Shown piece by piece: positions 1 through 10,022 of a DNA stretch of 34,169 bases. Position numbers and translations under genes: made by a program. Under the pieces are notes generated by a model. The model was not told the origin of the DNA and did no database searches. It worked only from the letters and a program-made list of their open reading frames with translations. The DNA lies in the NCBI RefSeq assembly GCF_013004645.1, contig NZ_JABEME010000022.1, positions 1 through 34,169 on the forward strand. The letters are read 5' to 3'. This DNA comes from Stenotrophomonas africana. Its GTDB lineage: Bacteria > Pseudomonadota > Gammaproteobacteria > Xanthomonadales > Xanthomonadaceae. Positions within the stretch are counted from its first letter, which is position 1; each line of letters opens with the position of its first letter.

Positions 1-75
1 TCGCCATGGATGGCGCGGCTAAGCCTACACGGACGTACTTGCGGCGTCCCCGCCCGGCCCCACCCCTCCGGCCCA
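1..75 (-). repeat. Structured core repeat, copy A (cut by window edge)
   Basis: Read on the minus strand, bases 47 down to 1 align without gaps to the 52-nt core of copies B (12345-12396), C (12599-12650) and D (34097-34148). Shared blocks are ACGCCG at the start, TCC in loop 1, GGCT at core positions 23-26 and CATCCATG at 36-43. The last five core bases and the whole 3' arm lie outside the window. The flank at 48-~75 is C-rich on the plus strand, so G-rich when read in core orientation, like the 5' arms of the other copies. It lies downstream of, and in sense with, the DUF4442 gene. The outer arm boundary cannot be fixed without its partner. Confidence 0.75.
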
Positions 76-132
76 GCCGATAAACCGCGTTTCGCGACGC
101 ACCCACGAGGGGCTGCGCCGTTCGCGGGAACA

Positions 133-600
133 CTACTTCGCCGGCGACATCCACATGTCGATCACCGCGCTGAACACCTCCGTCCCCGCGCGGTCGCGCA
201 CACTCACCGTCACCGGCAGCGCATAGCCCTCGGCCGCGACCACGATCGGCTGCGCCGGCAGCGCCACCGCCTGCAGCGTGCCACGCGCCTTAGCCAGGTA
301 CTGCACCTGCATCCCCTTCGGAATCCAGCGCATTCCCTTCGGCAGTGATGCATCGACCATCAGCCCGGCGGTCAGTTCGGCCAGGTTGCACATCGCGATC
401 GCGTGCACCGTACCGATGTGGTTGCGCACCTTGCGGCGGTCGGCCAGCGTGCCTTCGCAGCGGCCGTGTTCCAGGCGGGTGATGCATGGCGCGATGCTGG
501 CGAAGTAGGGCGCCTTGAAACACACCGCGCGTGAGAACAGCCAAGTGCCGGCGGGCCAGCGCTGCAGGCGGTTGTAGAGCGAGAGCAGGGGCGTGGACAT
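133..600 (-). CDS. DUF4442 / hotdog-fold thioesterase-like protein
   Basis: This 155-residue protein has the size and look of a single hotdog domain of the DUF4442 (PaaI/YiiD-like) group. Visible features are an N-terminal Arg/Trp-rich helix (LYNRLQRWPAGTWLF), the central helix region HIGTVHAIAMCNLAELTAG (about residues 62-80), which corresponds to the active-site helix of hotdog thioesterases, and a C-terminal strand rich in valine ending DMWMSPAK. Family members hydrolyse or bind acyl-CoA-like thioesters in the cytoplasm; the substrate here is unknown. No good ribosome binding site precedes the ATG: the GAGGAGG next to it is on the opposite strand. It follows fadE in the same direction but is separated from it by a strong hairpin at 628-653, so it is probably its own transcript. 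Confidence 0.8.
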   Translation of the reverse strand: MSTPLLSLYNRLQRWPAGTWLFSRAVCFKAPYFASIAPCITRLEHGRCEGTLADRRKVRNHIGTVHAIAMCNLAELTAGLMVDASLPKGMRWIPKGMQVQYLAKARGTLQAVALPAQPIVVAAEGYALPVTVSVRDRAGTEVFSAVIDMWMSPAK

Positions 601-627
601 GAGGAGGATTCCGGTCGGCGGATAAAG

Positions 628-653
628 CGACGGCGGGCCGAGGCCCGCCGTCG
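628..653 (-). terminator. Hairpin terminator after fadE
   Basis: A perfect 12-bp inverted repeat with a 2-base spacer lies 22 bp past the fadE stop codon. On the minus strand the stem is followed by CTTTAT, a modest T-rich tail. It separates the hydrolase-fadE transcript from the DUF4442 gene. Confidence 0.7.
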
Positions 654-675
654 AGGCAACGCGTGTCGCGGGCGA

Positions 676-3153
676 TCAGGCCGCCTGCGAATGCGGGTCC
701 TTGTGCTGGCGGTCGTAGTAGCTGGCCGCGCGCAGTTCGTGGGTGTCGAAGTCGTCCACGGTGATGGTATCCAGCGTCAGCGTACGCAGCTCTTCCAGCA
801 GGCTGCGCTCGTCCTGGGTAATCACGCCTTCGGCCACGGCTTCGTCCAACTGGCTGTTGAAGTCCAGCGCTTCAATGCCCTTGCTCTTCAGTGCCTTCAG
901 GAACTTGCGCTCCACCGGCTCGGCCATGATCGCCTTGCTCAGGTAGCTGTTGATGCGGCCACCCGGGTTGTTCTCGCACGGGGTCAGGAACACGCCGCTG
1001 GCCAGGCGGTCGCGGGCTTCATTCGGCGCCATCAGCAGGGCGGCGACGCGGCGGCTCAGGCGGTCGCCCGGGGCCTCGGCACGACGGCCCAGCGGGAAGA
1101 TCAGCGCCCACATCAGCCAGCCGATCGGGCGGATCGGGAAGTTGCGCAGTGCGGCCGACAGCGACTCTTCGATCTTGTGCACGCTGTCATGGAAGGCCCA
1201 GGCCAGCAGCGGCTGGTCGGCCTGCGGTGCGCCTTCGTCGTGATAGCGCTTGAGCATGGCGCTGGTCATGTAGACATGGCTCAGCACGTCGCCCAGGCGG
1301 CCGGACAGCGACTCCTTGAACTTCAGCTTGCCGCCGAGGGTCATCATCGAGATGTCGGCCATCAGCGCCAGGTTGGCCGAGTAACGGTCCAGCTTGCGGA
1401 AGTAGCGGCGGGTATAGGCGTCGCCCGGGGCGGCACCGAAGCGCGCACCGGTCAGGCCGAACCAGAACGAACGCACGGCATTGGAGATGCCGTAGCGGAT
1501 GTGGCCGAACAGGCTGCGGTCGAAGTCCTGCAGGCCGGCACGGGTGTCCGGATCCTGCGCGGCCTTCATTTCCTTCAGCACCCAGGGGTGGCAGAGGATC
1601 GCACCCTGGCCGAAGATCAGCAGGCTGCGGGTCATGATGTTGGCGCCTTCCACGGTGATCGCGATCGGTGCAGCCTGCCAGCTACGACCGGCGAAGTTGC
1701 GCGGGCCCAGGATGATGCCCTTGCCGCCGATCACGTCCATCATGTCCGAGATCACTTCACGGCTCATGTTGGTGCAGTGGTACTTGGCAATGGCGGACGG
1801 CACCGACGGCACGTCACCGCGGTCCACCGCAGCAGCGGTGGCCTGCGAAAGTGCGCTGATCTTGTAGGCCTTGCCACCGATGCGGGCCAGCGCTTCCTCC
1901 ACGCCTTCGAAGCGGCCGACCGACAGGCCGAACTGCTTGCGGATGCGTGCATAGGCACCGGTCACGGCGGCACCGGCCTTGGCACCGCCACTGGCGGTGG
2001 ACGGCAGGGTGATCGAGCGGCCCACGGCCAGGCACTCGTTGAGCATGTTCCAGCCCTTGCCGGCCATGGCCGCGCCACCGATCAGCTGGGTCAGCGGAAT
2101 GAACACGTCCTTGCCGCGGATCGGACCGTTCTGGAAGGTCGAGTTCAGCGGGAAGTGGCGACGGCCGATTTCAACACCGGCGGTGTCGCGCGGCAGCAGG
2201 CCCAGGGTGATGCCGATGTCGCGGGTATCGCCGATCAGGCCATCCGGGTCGTACATGCGGAAGGCCAGGCCGATCAGTGAAGCGACCGGGGCCAGGGTGA
2301 TGTAGCGCTTGTCGAAGGTCAGCTTGACGCCGAGCACCTGCTCGCCGTTCCACTCGCCCTTGCAGACGATGCCGTAGTCCGGAATGGAGGTGGCGTCGGA
2401 ACCGGCGAACGGACCCGTCAGGCCGAAGCAGGGCACTTCGCGGCCATCGGCCAGGCGCGGCAGGTACTGATCCTTCTGTTCCTGGGTGCCGTAATGCACC
2501 AGCAGTTCACCCGGGCCCAGCGAGTTGGGCACGCCGACGGTCGAGCTGACCACCGAGGACACCGAGGCCAGCTTCTGGATCACCTTGTGGTGGGCCAGCG
2601 CAGAGAAGCCCAGGCCGCCATATTCCTTCGGGATGATCATGCCGAAGAACTTGTTCTTCTTGATGAAGGCCCACAGTTCCGGCGGCAGGTCCGCATGGAC
2701 GTGGGTGATTTCCCAGTCGTTGACCATCGTGCACAGCTCTTCGACCGGGCCATCGAGGAAGGCCTGTTCTTCGGCGGTCAGCTGCGGCTTGGGGTAGTTG
2801 AGCAGGATGTTCCAGTCCGGATCACCGGTGAACAGTTCGCCCTCGAAGCCAACCGAGCCGGTTTCCAGCGCGATGCGCTCGGTCTGCGACAGCGGCGGCA
2901 GCACCTTGCGGAACACCTTCATCATCGGGCCGGTCAGCAGCGGCTTGCGGATGAACGGCAGCAGCAGCGGCACGGCGATGACGGCCAACACAGCGGCCGC
3001 AACGATCGTGGCGGTCTGGTTGACGTAGGGGATGAACCAGCAGGCGGCCAGCAGCGCCACGCTGATCAGCGTCCAGGTAACCAGCCGCATGCGGTGGTAG
3101 GCGACGAACGCGCCTGCCAGCAGCAGGGCGAGGAAGGGAAGAACGATGCTCAT
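676..3153 (-). CDS. fadE: Acyl-CoA dehydrogenase FadE
   Basis: The 825-residue product matches the size and plan of the large membrane-associated FadE dehydrogenases (E. coli FadE is 814 residues). These catalyse the first, FAD-dependent step of fatty-acid beta-oxidation, acyl-CoA to trans-2-enoyl-CoA. The first 70 residues hold two or three hydrophobic segments, then come the acyl-CoA dehydrogenase N, middle and C domains. FGLTGPFAGSDATSIPDYG is the FAD/substrate-binding middle-domain stretch. Glu502 in the segment ITVEGANIM sits where acyl-CoA dehydrogenases carry the catalytic base. A FadE-specific C-terminal extension follows. Its ATG overlaps the upstream hydrolase stop as ATGA (3150-3153), so the two are translationally coupled. 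Regulation probably comes from the divergent TetR gene. Confidence 0.95.
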   Translation of the reverse strand: MSIVLPFLALLLAGAFVAYHRMRLVTWTLISVALLAACWFIPYVNQTATIVAAAVLAVIAVPLLLPFIRKPLLTGPMMKVFRKVLPPLSQTERIALETGSVGFEGELFTGDPDWNILLNYPKPQLTAEEQAFLDGPVEELCTMVNDWEITHVHADLPPELWAFIKKNKFFGMIIPKEYGGLGFSALAHHKVIQKLASVSSVVSSTVGVPNSLGPGELLVHYGTQEQKDQYLPRLADGREVPCFGLTGPFAGSDATSIPDYGIVCKGEWNGEQVLGVKLTFDKRYITLAPVASLIGLAFRMYDPDGLIGDTRDIGITLGLLPRDTAGVEIGRRHFPLNSTFQNGPIRGKDVFIPLTQLIGGAAMAGKGWNMLNECLAVGRSITLPSTASGGAKAGAAVTGAYARIRKQFGLSVGRFEGVEEALARIGGKAYKISALSQATAAAVDRGDVPSVPSAIAKYHCTNMSREVISDMMDVIGGKGIILGPRNFAGRSWQAAPIAITVEGANIMTRSLLIFGQGAILCHPWVLKEMKAAQDPDTRAGLQDFDRSLFGHIRYGISNAVRSFWFGLTGARFGAAPGDAYTRRYFRKLDRYSANLALMADISMMTLGGKLKFKESLSGRLGDVLSHVYMTSAMLKRYHDEGAPQADQPLLAWAFHDSVHKIEESLSAALRNFPIRPIGWLMWALIFPLGRRAEAPGDRLSRRVAALLMAPNEARDRLASGVFLTPCENNPGGRINSYLSKAIMAEPVERKFLKALKSKGIEALDFNSQLDEAVAEGVITQDERSLLEELRTLTLDTITVDDFDTHELRAASYYDRQHKDPHSQAA

Positions 3154-4067
3154 GAGCGTGCTCCGGTGACGTGCTCGTTTGTGGCGGACGAAGCTGCAGC
3201 ATCCGCTGCGGGCAACACGTCCAGATAGTCCAACACAGTAGCGGTAAAGGCGTCGTTGTCATCGCCGGCGACCATGTGCGTGGCCTGCGGCAGCTGTACA
3301 TGGCGCGCGTGCGGCGCCAACGCCAGGAATTCGGCCACGGTCTGTGGCGTGACCAGGTCGCTGCGGCCGCCGCTGACCAGCAGCAGCGGGCACTTCACCT
3401 GGCGTGCGGCCTCGGCCAGCGCATCCTGGTGCTGCTCGCTGTCGCGGGCCAGTTCGGCCACCAGACGCGGGTCCCAGTGCCAACGCCAGCGGCCGTGGCC
3501 GTCCTCGCGCAGCAGTGCGCGCAGCGACTGCTCGGATTTGCGCGGACGGTGCGGCATGTAGGCCGAGATCACATCGGCGGCCTGGGTCAGCGAGGCGAAG
3601 CCGTCAGGATGGGCGGTCATGAAGGCCAGGATGCGTTCGACACCGGCGGTATCCCAGCGCGGGGTGATGTCGACCAGCACCATTGCCGAGAACAGGCCAG
3701 GCCAGCGCGATTCGGCCAGCAGGCCGAACAGGCCGCCCATCGAGGCCGCGACCAGCATCGGCGGGCGCGGTTGCTCGCCGGCCAGTACGATCAGGTCATC
3801 GGCGAACTGTTCGCCGTGATACGGCAGGTCGGCGGCATTCCAGTCCGAGTCGCCGTGGCCGCGCGCGTCGTAGGCCAGGGTCTGCAGACCCGCCGCGGAC
3901 AACGCGCGGGCGGTGGCGATCCAGGCATGACGGGTCTGGCCGAAGCCATGCGCGAAAAGCACCCGGCCGCGCCGGCCATGGTCGCTGGCGGTCGCTGCAA
4001 GGCGCGCGCCATGGGCAGCCTCCAGGCGCAGATCATGGAACGCAGCGGGAGTAGGGGACGTAACCAT
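3150..4067 (-). CDS. Alpha/beta-fold hydrolase, co-transcribed with fadE
   Basis: The product is about 305 residues if translation begins at the ATG at 4065-4067, the choice made here because sequence similar to the family starts just after it. It shows the alpha/beta hydrolase pattern: the oxyanion-side motif HGFGQTRHAW (from residue 40), nucleophile Ser109 in AASMGG, Asp237 in GGRSD and His264 in ATHM. It has no signal peptide and is cytoplasmic. Coupling to fadE suggests an esterase or thioesterase acting on acyl substrates, but that is inference from context. The ATG lacks a Shine-Dalgarno sequence and sits about 8 bases below a plausible -10 box, so the mRNA may be leaderless. An upstream in-frame start at 4166 would run through the promoter and operators and is less likely. 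Confidence 0.88.
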   Translation of the reverse strand: MVTSPTPAAFHDLRLEAAHGARLAATASDHGRRGRVLFAHGFGQTRHAWIATARALSAAGLQTLAYDARGHGDSDWNAADLPYHGEQFADDLIVLAGEQPRPPMLVAASMGGLFGLLAESRWPGLFSAMVLVDITPRWDTAGVERILAFMTAHPDGFASLTQAADVISAYMPHRPRKSEQSLRALLREDGHGRWRWHWDPRLVAELARDSEQHQDALAEAARQVKCPLLLVSGGRSDLVTPQTVAEFLALAPHARHVQLPQATHMVAGDDNDAFTATVLDYLDVLPAADAAASSATNEHVTGARS

Positions 4068-4081
4068 ACTTGCTAGTATGG
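4064..4081. promoter_or_regulatory. Candidate TetR operator 1 (overlaps -10 and start codon of the hydrolase)
   Basis: The 18-bp palindrome has perfect arms CCATAC and GTATGG around a 6-base spacer. It covers the hydrolase start codon and its presumed -10 box (CATACT on the minus strand, 4075-4080). It recurs as operator 2 with identical spacing. Confidence 0.65.
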
Positions 4082-4102
4082 ATCGCTTGGGTGGGAAGTC
4101 AA
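4075..4102 (-). promoter_or_regulatory. Predicted promoter of hydrolase-fadE
   Basis: On the minus strand, TTGACT (4097-4102) and CATACT (4075-4080) are separated by 16 bp. Transcription would start near 4067-4068, at or next to the ATG. Both boxes are touched by the two palindromes, which fits repression by steric block. Confidence 0.5.
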
Positions 4103-4117
4103 TACTGCATCGTATGG
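4100..4117. promoter_or_regulatory. Candidate TetR operator 2
   Basis: CAATAC, six bases, then GTATGG: one mismatch from the operator 1 palindrome. The centres are 36 bp apart. It overlaps the predicted -35 box. A lone GTATGG half-site also occurs at 4191-4196, just before the regulator's own start. Confidence 0.6.
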
Positions 4118-4208
4118 TGCAGTGCGACAGGCCTGCAGGAGAGCCCTTTGACGGTTTCGCCCGCAACGGCGTACTGCAACGAACCCCGGCGTATGGTTAA
4201 ATCAGCCC

Positions 4209-4811
4209 ATGAATCAACCTGACGCTTCCGCCGGCGAACCGCGCGCCGGCCGCAACAGCCGCCTGAGTGCCGAAGACTGGGCCCAGGCGGCCCTCGACCT
4301 GATTGCTGAACAAGGCGTAGGCGCCGTTGCGGTGGAACCGCTGGCGCGGCGACTCGGCGTGACCAAGGGCAGTTTCTATTGGCATTTCCCCTCGCGTGAC
4401 GCCTTGCTGCAGGCCGCACTGGAACGCTGGGAACTGTTCGAACAGGAACAGGTGTTCGGCAGTCTGGAAGACGTACCGGACCCGCGTGTGCGGCTGCGCC
4501 AGCTGTTCCAGATGGTGGCGCATGAAGTGCAGCCGCACATCATCTACAGCGAGCTGCTGAAGGCGCTGGACCACCCGATGGTGCGCCCGGTGATCGACCG
4601 GGTGTCGCAGCGCCGCCTCGACTATCTGATCGCCTCGTTCCGCCAGGCCGGGCTCAGCTCGACCGATGCGCGCCACCGTGCACGCCTCGCCTACGCCGCC
4701 TATGTCGGCTTCCTGCAGTTGTCGCTGCAGTTGCAGCAACCCAAGCAGGCGCGCGAGGATTTCGAAGCCTACGTCGAGCACCTGATCGAGACGCTGATTC
4801 CGAACGGTTGA
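4209..4811 (+). CDS. TetR/AcrR-family transcriptional regulator
   Basis: This 200-residue protein has a typical TetR N-terminal helix-turn-helix (about residues 20-65: DLIAEQGVGAVAVEPLARRL, then GVTKGSFYWHFPSRDALL), where the YWHF recognition-helix signature is clear. The helical remainder would be the ligand-binding and dimerisation domain. It is divergent from the hydrolase-fadE pair, and the 141-bp gap contains two near-identical palindromes, so it probably represses that operon and perhaps itself. The ligand is likely an acyl-CoA or related lipid signal, by analogy with other regulators next to fad genes; that is inference. It does not look like E. coli FadR (a GntR protein), and similarity to PsrA cannot be judged here. 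A clear terminator follows at 4836-4863. Confidence 0.92.
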   Translation: MNQPDASAGEPRAGRNSRLSAEDWAQAALDLIAEQGVGAVAVEPLARRLGVTKGSFYWHFPSRDALLQAALERWELFEQEQVFGSLEDVPDPRVRLRQLFQMVAHEVQPHIIYSELLKALDHPMVRPVIDRVSQRRLDYLIASFRQAGLSSTDARHRARLAYAAYVGFLQLSLQLQQPKQAREDFEAYVEHLIETLIPNG

Positions 4812-4835
4812 GCGTTGTTGCTGTGTTGAGTACAG

Positions 4836-4863
4836 AAAGGCCGCGGCAATGCCGCGGCCTTTT
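4836..4863 (+). terminator. Intrinsic terminator after the TetR gene
   Basis: A 12-bp stem, AAAGGCCGCGGC with AAT loop and GCCGCGGCCTTT, is followed by one more T and CC. The A-flank makes it potentially active in both directions. Confidence 0.85.
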
Positions 4864-4892
4864 CCGTTGGTGCTGCCGCCGCCTGGAAGGCA

Positions 4893-4922
4893 CAAAAAAC
4901 AACGGCCCCTTGCGGGGCCGTT
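4893..4922 (-). terminator. Intrinsic terminator after the TonB receptor gene
   Basis: A 9-bp GC-rich stem (AACGGCCCC, TTGC loop, GGGGCCGTT at 4901-4922) is followed on the minus strand by a run of six T (AAAAAA at 4894-4899 on the plus strand). This is a textbook intrinsic terminator 27 bp past the stop. Confidence 0.9.
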
Positions 4923-4948
4923 GCTGCGTCAGCCGATCAGTGGATCGA

Positions 4949-7702
<2,754 letters not shown>

Positions 7703-7748
7703 TGGCTCTCTCTCTCCAAGAAATCTTGGCTGGGTTAGTGCCCGGCGG

Positions 7749-7767
7749 GGGAGCGAAAAGCGCTCCC
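7749..7767 (-). promoter_or_regulatory. Leader hairpin upstream of the TonB receptor
   Basis: GGGAGCG and CGCTCCC flank a five-base loop, giving a perfect 7-bp stem 47 bp before the receptor start and about 20 bp downstream of TACTAT. It would lie in the 5' untranslated region; a role in mRNA stability or attenuation is possible but unproven. No T-run follows. Confidence 0.5.
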
Positions 7768-8002
7768 AAATCGCGAGGGCTGAACCGATAGTAGCGGGCG
7801 TTCGCCAAGAATTAAAGCTGTGTTAATCAAATCTATGATTTTGGTGAAAATTGAAATTAATTCGCAAAATCAAAGACTTGAGTTGCATTCGAGCCAGTTT
7901 CGTCTCGTTTGTTAGCGCAGAGTGATGAAAAAATGTGCTCGCTGGCGTGTATCGCAGCATGTCGAACTGAACTGCACGGTATCCGACTCGCCGAAAAGCG
8001 CG

Positions 8003-8025
8003 ATGCGTGTATCGCGATCACGCAT
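8003..8025. repeat. 7-bp-arm hairpin downstream of the 8087-8935 gene
   Basis: ATGCGTG and CACGCAT flank a 9-base spacer (tatcgcgat). It lies next to the stronger hairpin at 8031-8052, making a tandem pair past the end of the 8087-8935 gene. Confidence 0.4.
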
Positions 8026-8030
8026 ACGCA

Positions 8031-8052
8031 ACGGGCGCCTTTCGGCGCCCGT
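8031..8052 (-). terminator. Hairpin terminator after the 8087-8935 gene
   Basis: A perfect 9-bp stem (ACGGGCGCC, TTTC, GGCGCCCGT) lies 34 bp past the stop. There is no strong T-run on the minus strand, so termination efficiency is uncertain. Confidence 0.6.
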
Positions 8053-8086
8053 GAGAAGTCACTGCAGGAAGAACCGTGCGGTGGGA

Positions 8087-8935
8087 TCAGAGATCCTGTT
8101 CGTAACGCACATACGGCACAGTGCCGTCGTCATTGCTTTCATTGCGCGGCGAGAACGGATTCTTGCCGCGGCTGATCACGTTCTCCGCGCCCACGGTGAG
8201 CTGGCCGGACCAAGGGGTACGCCAGGTCAGGCCGATTCCCAGGCCTTCCCACTTGCCAGGCTTGCCCGGTACGTCGACGACGCGACCGATGATGCTGCCG
8301 GTGAAGTTGCCGTAGCCGGCACCGATGCTCAGGCTCTTGCTGTCCCAGCGGTCGACCAGGGCCGGCGAAGCGTCGGCCAGCGGAACCAGGCGGGCCTTGG
8401 CATAGGTACCAGCGATGGAAACGAAGCCTTCGCGGCCGATGTTCTTCTGCGCGAACACGGTCAGATCATTCTGCTCGGCGCGCAATGACGGCGTCTTGTT
8501 GGGGCCTGCCAGCCATGCCGGCAGGGTTTCACGGCCGCTACCGGCCGTGATGCCCAGACGACTGTTGCCGCGGTTCAGCGCGGCGGTGCCGCTGAAGCGG
8601 CGGCTGTTGAGGTCATCTTCGTCGCCGAGGCTGGCCAGCATGCAGTGACTGGCCAGGCCGCTCATGCTGGTTCCACTGCTGCTGTTGCAGAGCAGGCCCA
8701 GCGAATCGCCCGACGACAGGCCGAAGGCCGCATCCAGCGAATTACGGCCGAAGTGCCAGCGAGCGCCAGCCGCCTGTTCGCCGGTGGGCTCCAGGTACAG
8801 CAGGGCTTCGACCTTGCCGCTGCCCTTGTTCCACACCGGCAGCACGGTCCGGGTGTCCTTGCTCTGCGCATGCACGCCCGTGATCGCGCCAAGGGCGATC
8901 ATCAGAGCCAGCGGTAGACGCAGGAAGGTACGCAT
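8087..8935 (-). CDS. Exported protein of unknown function, probable outer-membrane beta-structure
   Basis: I do not recognise a named family. The 282-residue product has a clear signal peptide (LRLPLALMIALGAITGVHAQ) and a mature part of alternating hydrophobic and polar strands with many glycines: ARWHFGRNSLDAAFGLSSGD, GRVVDVPGKPGKWEGLGIGL, GQLTVGAENVISRG. This suggests an outer-membrane or surface beta-barrel or sheet. Two cysteines (LLCNSSSG and SHCMLASLG, about residues 83 and 98) could form a disulphide. The C-terminus is YVRYEQDL, not the usual terminal Phe of a barrel. It is monocistronic: a promoter (8991-9019) and leader palindrome precede it and a hairpin follows. It lies upstream of a TonB receptor on the same strand, but they are separated by terminator-like hairpins. 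Confidence 0.8.
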   Translation of the reverse strand: MRTFLRLPLALMIALGAITGVHAQSKDTRTVLPVWNKGSGKVEALLYLEPTGEQAAGARWHFGRNSLDAAFGLSSGDSLGLLCNSSSGTSMSGLASHCMLASLGDEDDLNSRRFSGTAALNRGNSRLGITAGSGRETLPAWLAGPNKTPSLRAEQNDLTVFAQKNIGREGFVSIAGTYAKARLVPLADASPALVDRWDSKSLSIGAGYGNFTGSIIGRVVDVPGKPGKWEGLGIGLTWRTPWSGQLTVGAENVISRGKNPFSPRNESNDDGTVPYVRYEQDL

Positions 8936-8965
8936 CGGACCAGTTCAGACAGGGACGAACAACGG

Positions 8966-8989
8966 AAGTTCCCGAAGATACGGGAACTT
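8966..8989. promoter_or_regulatory. Perfect palindrome at the predicted start of the 8087-8935 transcript
   Basis: AAGTTCCCG and CGGGAACTT are perfect 9-bp arms with a 6-base spacer. It begins 1 bp below the predicted -10 box, so it overlaps +1. It could be a protein operator or a 5'-terminal mRNA stem-loop. Confidence 0.6.
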
Positions 8990-8990
8990 G

Positions 8991-9019
8991 ATCCTAGGGT
9001 GTTTATGAATTCTTAACAA
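8991..9019 (-). promoter_or_regulatory. Predicted sigma-70-type promoter of the 8087-8935 gene
   Basis: On the minus strand TTGTTA (9014-9019) and TAGGAT (8991-8996) are separated by 17 bp. The start codon is about 50 bp downstream. Confidence 0.55.
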
Positions 9020-9051
9020 GCCTTGATCCCCCCAGATGCAAGACAAGCCGT

Positions 9052-9945
9052 TTACTGAAGCCGCTCAGGCGCCGGTACAGTCCCCTCGGCACCGTGGAAC
9101 AGTATGCCGAACTCCGTCAAAGGAAAGTGATACTCGCGCCCGCAGAATTCGCAACGGACCTCGACGGCGCCGGTGTCCGCGGCCGCGGCACGCGCCTCGT
9201 CCTCGCCCAGCGACTGCAGCATCGACGCGACCCGTTCACGGGAGCAGGAGCAGGCGAAGGACAGCGGCTTCTCGCCCATCAGCGCCGGCTTCTCCTCGTG
9301 GAACAGGCGGTGCAGCAGCTGCTCGGCCGGGGTGGCCAGCAGCTCGGCCTTGCCCAGGGTTTCGAACAAAGCGCTGGCGCGCGCCCAACCATCTTCGTCG
9401 CCCTCGTCGCCCGGCAGCTTCTGCAGCAGCAGGCCGGCGGCCCCGTTGCGGTCGGCCGCGAGCAGCAGGCGGGTCGGCAGCTGCTCGGACTGGCGGAAGT
9501 AATCCTCGAAGGCTTCGTCCAGCTCCGGCGCTGTCAGCGCGACCAGGCTCTGGTAGCGCTGCGGCTCGCGCGGGTCCAGGCCAGGGTTTTCGATGGTGAT
9601 CGCGAGCAGGGCGTCGTCGCCCAGGCTGGACAGGTCGCGCGGCGCGTCGGCGCCTTCGCTGAGCTGGGCAATACCGCGCAGGGTGCCTGCGGCGGTGCAT
9701 TCAGCGAACAGGGTGCGCAGGGCGGTGCTGCTGCGCAGCTGGATCGAGAGGCGGCCATCGATCTTGGTGTGGCCGGTGAACAGCGCCGAGGCCACGCAGG
9801 CCTCGCCGAGCAGTTCGGCGGCCGTATCCGGGTACGCGGCGTGGGACAGGATTTCCTGCCAGGTGGCCTGCAGGCGCACATGGACACCACGGACGCCAGC
9901 GTCGGGGAGCAGGAAGCGGATCAGGGAATCGGAGTTGGCGGTCAT
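9052..9945 (-). CDS. hslO: Redox-regulated molecular chaperone Hsp33
   Basis: Hsp33 is a cytoplasmic holdase activated by oxidative unfolding. The C-terminal zinc centre is intact: Cys232-x-Cys234 (FACSCSRE) and Cys265-x-x-Cys268 (RCEFCGRE), separated by 30 residues, as in the family. The N-terminal fold carries SDSLIRFLLPDAGVRGVHVR and the conserved GHTKIDGRLSIQLRS region. The start at 9945 (MTANSDSL) gives 297 residues, normal for the family; an in-frame start at 10017 would add 24 unrelated residues that run into the mtgA promoter region. It is divergent from mtgA, with only 77 bp between the start codons, so the promoters must be compact or overlap. Confidence 0.96.
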   Translation of the reverse strand: MTANSDSLIRFLLPDAGVRGVHVRLQATWQEILSHAAYPDTAAELLGEACVASALFTGHTKIDGRLSIQLRSSTALRTLFAECTAAGTLRGIAQLSEGADAPRDLSSLGDDALLAITIENPGLDPREPQRYQSLVALTAPELDEAFEDYFRQSEQLPTRLLLAADRNGAAGLLLQKLPGDEGDEDGWARASALFETLGKAELLATPAEQLLHRLFHEEKPALMGEKPLSFACSCSRERVASMLQSLGEDEARAAAADTGAVEVRCEFCGREYHFPLTEFGILFHGAEGTVPAPERLQ

Positions 9946-10022
9946 CGGCTCATATCGCGCGTAAACGAGGGCGGTTGCCGGATAATGCGCCGACAACCAG
10001 ACAGAAGAAGGATGCACCAGTA

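Larger units (their letters stand above)
7703..8086. other. 384-bp gene-free region: TonB receptor leader and upstream terminator hairpins
   Basis: No credible coding sequence is present. The left half is the receptor's 5' region: a leader hairpin (7749-7767), a -10-like TACTAT on the minus strand (7788-7793), and an AT-rich block at about 7811-7880 that stands out from the surrounding GC and would suit an activator or UP-type element. The right half holds two hairpins past the end of the 8087-8935 gene (8003-8025 and 8031-8052). Confidence 0.6.

Noticed and set aside
4148..4176. TTGACG as -35 box of the TetR gene
   Set aside because: No acceptable -10 box follows at 16-18 bp, so I do not call it a promoter.
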